Part shown: one piece after another, positions 20,534-21,385 of the stretch
How positions within the stretch are numbered: position 1 is the first letter of the stretch
Layout: every line of letters begins with the position of its first letter
Source: an uncultured Collinsella sp.
Lineage (GTDB): Bacteria; Actinomycetota; Coriobacteriia; Coriobacteriales; Coriobacteriaceae
Assembly: GCA_958445895.1 (NCBI GenBank)
Contig: CAUCTV010000020.1
Coordinates: 1-21,385, forward strand
Reading direction: 5' to 3'
DNA length: 21,385 nt
Notes under the pieces: generated by a model
Databases searched by the model: none
What the model saw: only the letters and a program-made list of their open reading frames with translations
What the model was told of the DNA's origin: nothing
Translations under genes and position numbers: made by a program

Positions 20534-21385
20534 ATGGAACTCGACAAACAACAGATCAAGCGGCTGCGCGAGCGTCATCATCGTCGTCACGGTATACGCC
20601 CTGCACACAGCGAGGCCATGGAGAATGCCACCCGTTTCCTTAAGCAGGCGTTCAACATACGCGAGGGACGCGCGCCCTATCACGTGATTCGCAAGCGCTT
20701 TGTAAACGGGGCGCGCCTGACTGGCTCGCACTTATGCATCCTGATCATTGCCATGTTGATCGCGAGCATCGGCCTCGATATCGACTCGGACATTGCCATC
20801 GTGGGCGCCATGCTCATCTGTCCGCTCATGGGCTCGGTCCTTGCCATGGCATACGGCATCGCCACGCTCGACCGCGAGATTGCCGTCGAGGCAATTGCCG
20901 GCCTCGCGCTGCAGATGGTCTTTTGTCTAATCACGTCCACGCTGTACTTTAAGCTCTCGCCCCTTGGCACCACCACGGCCGCCATCATCGACAACTCGAC
21001 ACCGACTGTGTGGGACCTTGCCGTCGCGCTCGCGGGCGGCTTTGCGGGCGGACTGGGCAACTCGCGCGACCAGGAACCCGCCACGCTCATCGCCGGCGTG
21101 GCCGTGGCGACCGCGCTCATGCCGCCCCTGTGCGCGGCGGGCTATGGCATCGCCATCGCAAGCGGGTCGCTGTTTCTCTCGGCCCTCTACGAGTTTGGCA
21201 TCAACGTGGTCTTTATCGCACTGGCTGCCGAAGCCGTGCTGCTTCTTTTGCGCGTGCCGCTCAAGCGCGACCTCAACGGCGACGGCATTGTGACCGCCGA
21301 GGAAAATGCCGAGGTCGATGAGCTGTCACACAAGGTGCGCCGCCGCATCATCGTGGGCACGGTGATCTTTGCCATCCCCTGCATC
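20534..21385 (+). CDS. DUF389 (TIGR00341-type) membrane protein, 3' end outside window
   Basis: The first 284 codons are in the window and the frame is open to the edge. The start at 20534 (MELDKQQIKRLRERHHRRHG) has GAGG 6 bases upstream. After a basic N-terminal stretch of about 60 residues come hydrophobic segments LCILIIAMLIASIGLDIDSD and IAIVGAMLICPLMGSVLAMAYG. These are the DUF389 core (GAMLISPLMGPIL is the usual form; here Cys replaces Ser). AIAGLALQMVFCLITSTLYF, the long GGFAGGLGNSRDQEPATLIAGVAVATALMPPLC segment and INVVFIALAAEAVLLLLRV follow. Function of the family is unknown. Codons 21269-21304 encode an EF-hand-like loop, DLNGDGIVTAEE, between membrane segments. Confidence 0.9.
   Translation, partial: MELDKQQIKRLRERHHRRHGIRPAHSEAMENATRFLKQAFNIREGRAPYHVIRKRFVNGARLTGSHLCILIIAMLIASIGLDIDSDIAIVGAMLICPLMGSVLAMAYGIATLDREIAVEAIAGLALQMVFCLITSTLYFKLSPLGTTTAAIIDNSTPTVWDLAVALAGGFAGGLGNSRDQEPATLIAGVAVATALMPPLCAAGYGIAIASGSLFLSALYEFGINVVFIALAAEAVLLLLRVPLKRDLNGDGIVTAEENAEVDELSHKVRRRIIVGTVIFAIPCI

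Noticed and set aside
1..21385. tRNA, rRNA, integrase or transposase genes
   Set aside because: None was seen on reading both strands. I looked by eye for T-loop GGTTCGA-type sequences and recombinase motifs, so a degenerate tRNA could be missed.

Overview
The window is high-GC bacterial chromosome. Its gene content (groES-groEL, lgt, a NifU C-terminal domain protein, yebC, coaX, an AmaP/DUF2273/Asp23 alkaline-shock operon, YitT, OPT and DUF389 membrane proteins, and zinc-ribbon proteins with DUF4013 or DUF4234 domains) and its short GC-rich intergenic repeats suggest a Coriobacteriia actinobacterium, most likely Collinsella or a close relative. That assignment is inferred from gene content and general familiarity; no database search was made. 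There is no phage, plasmid, CRISPR array, rRNA or tRNA. Apart from one non-coding island the region is ordinary core genome.

Layout. Positions 1-50 may hold the last 13 codons of a rightward gene, followed by a strong hairpin shared with the end of groEL. The chaperonin operon groES-groEL (2203 to 176, minus) comes next. An unusual 919-base gene-free island (2204-3122) follows, with a palindrome of about 228 bp and a second, shorter inverted repeat pair. Two hydrolase genes then diverge: a YtcJ-type metal-dependent amidohydrolase (minus) and an M20D amidase/peptidase (plus). A bidirectional terminator separates the latter from a minus-strand block of membrane proteins: DUF2752, zinc-ribbon-DUF4234, zinc-ribbon-DUF4013 and YitT/DUF2179. 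The envelope-stress operon amaP-DUF2273-asp23 (12085 to 10604, minus) and yebC follow. Further along are a large polytopic membrane protein (DUF6020-like), lgt, the NifU-like gene, dCMP deaminase and coaX, all minus. An OPT-family transporter and a DUF389 protein cut by the window edge, both plus, close the window.

How the genes relate. GroES/GroEL is the classical folding machine. AmaP, DUF2273 and Asp23 are known in Firmicutes as a membrane-anchored envelope-stress scaffold. The zinc-ribbon/DUF4013/DUF4234/DUF2752 proteins look like an uncharacterised membrane module: two genes share an N-terminal zinc ribbon with cysteines at identical positions and a Pro/Gln-rich linker. Lgt, dCMP deaminase, the NifU domain protein and CoaX are housekeeping enzymes for lipoprotein maturation, dTMP synthesis, Fe-S assembly and CoA synthesis.

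The most interesting structure is non-coding: the palindrome next to groES; a hairpin repeat family with copies at 10563-10605 and 15435-15479; a neighbouring hairpin whose loop is an exact 8-nt complement of the first; and another short repeat with a GCCCCGTCCCAAA core present three times between genes. They look like lineage-specific intergenic elements. No convincing new defence or metabolic system was found.
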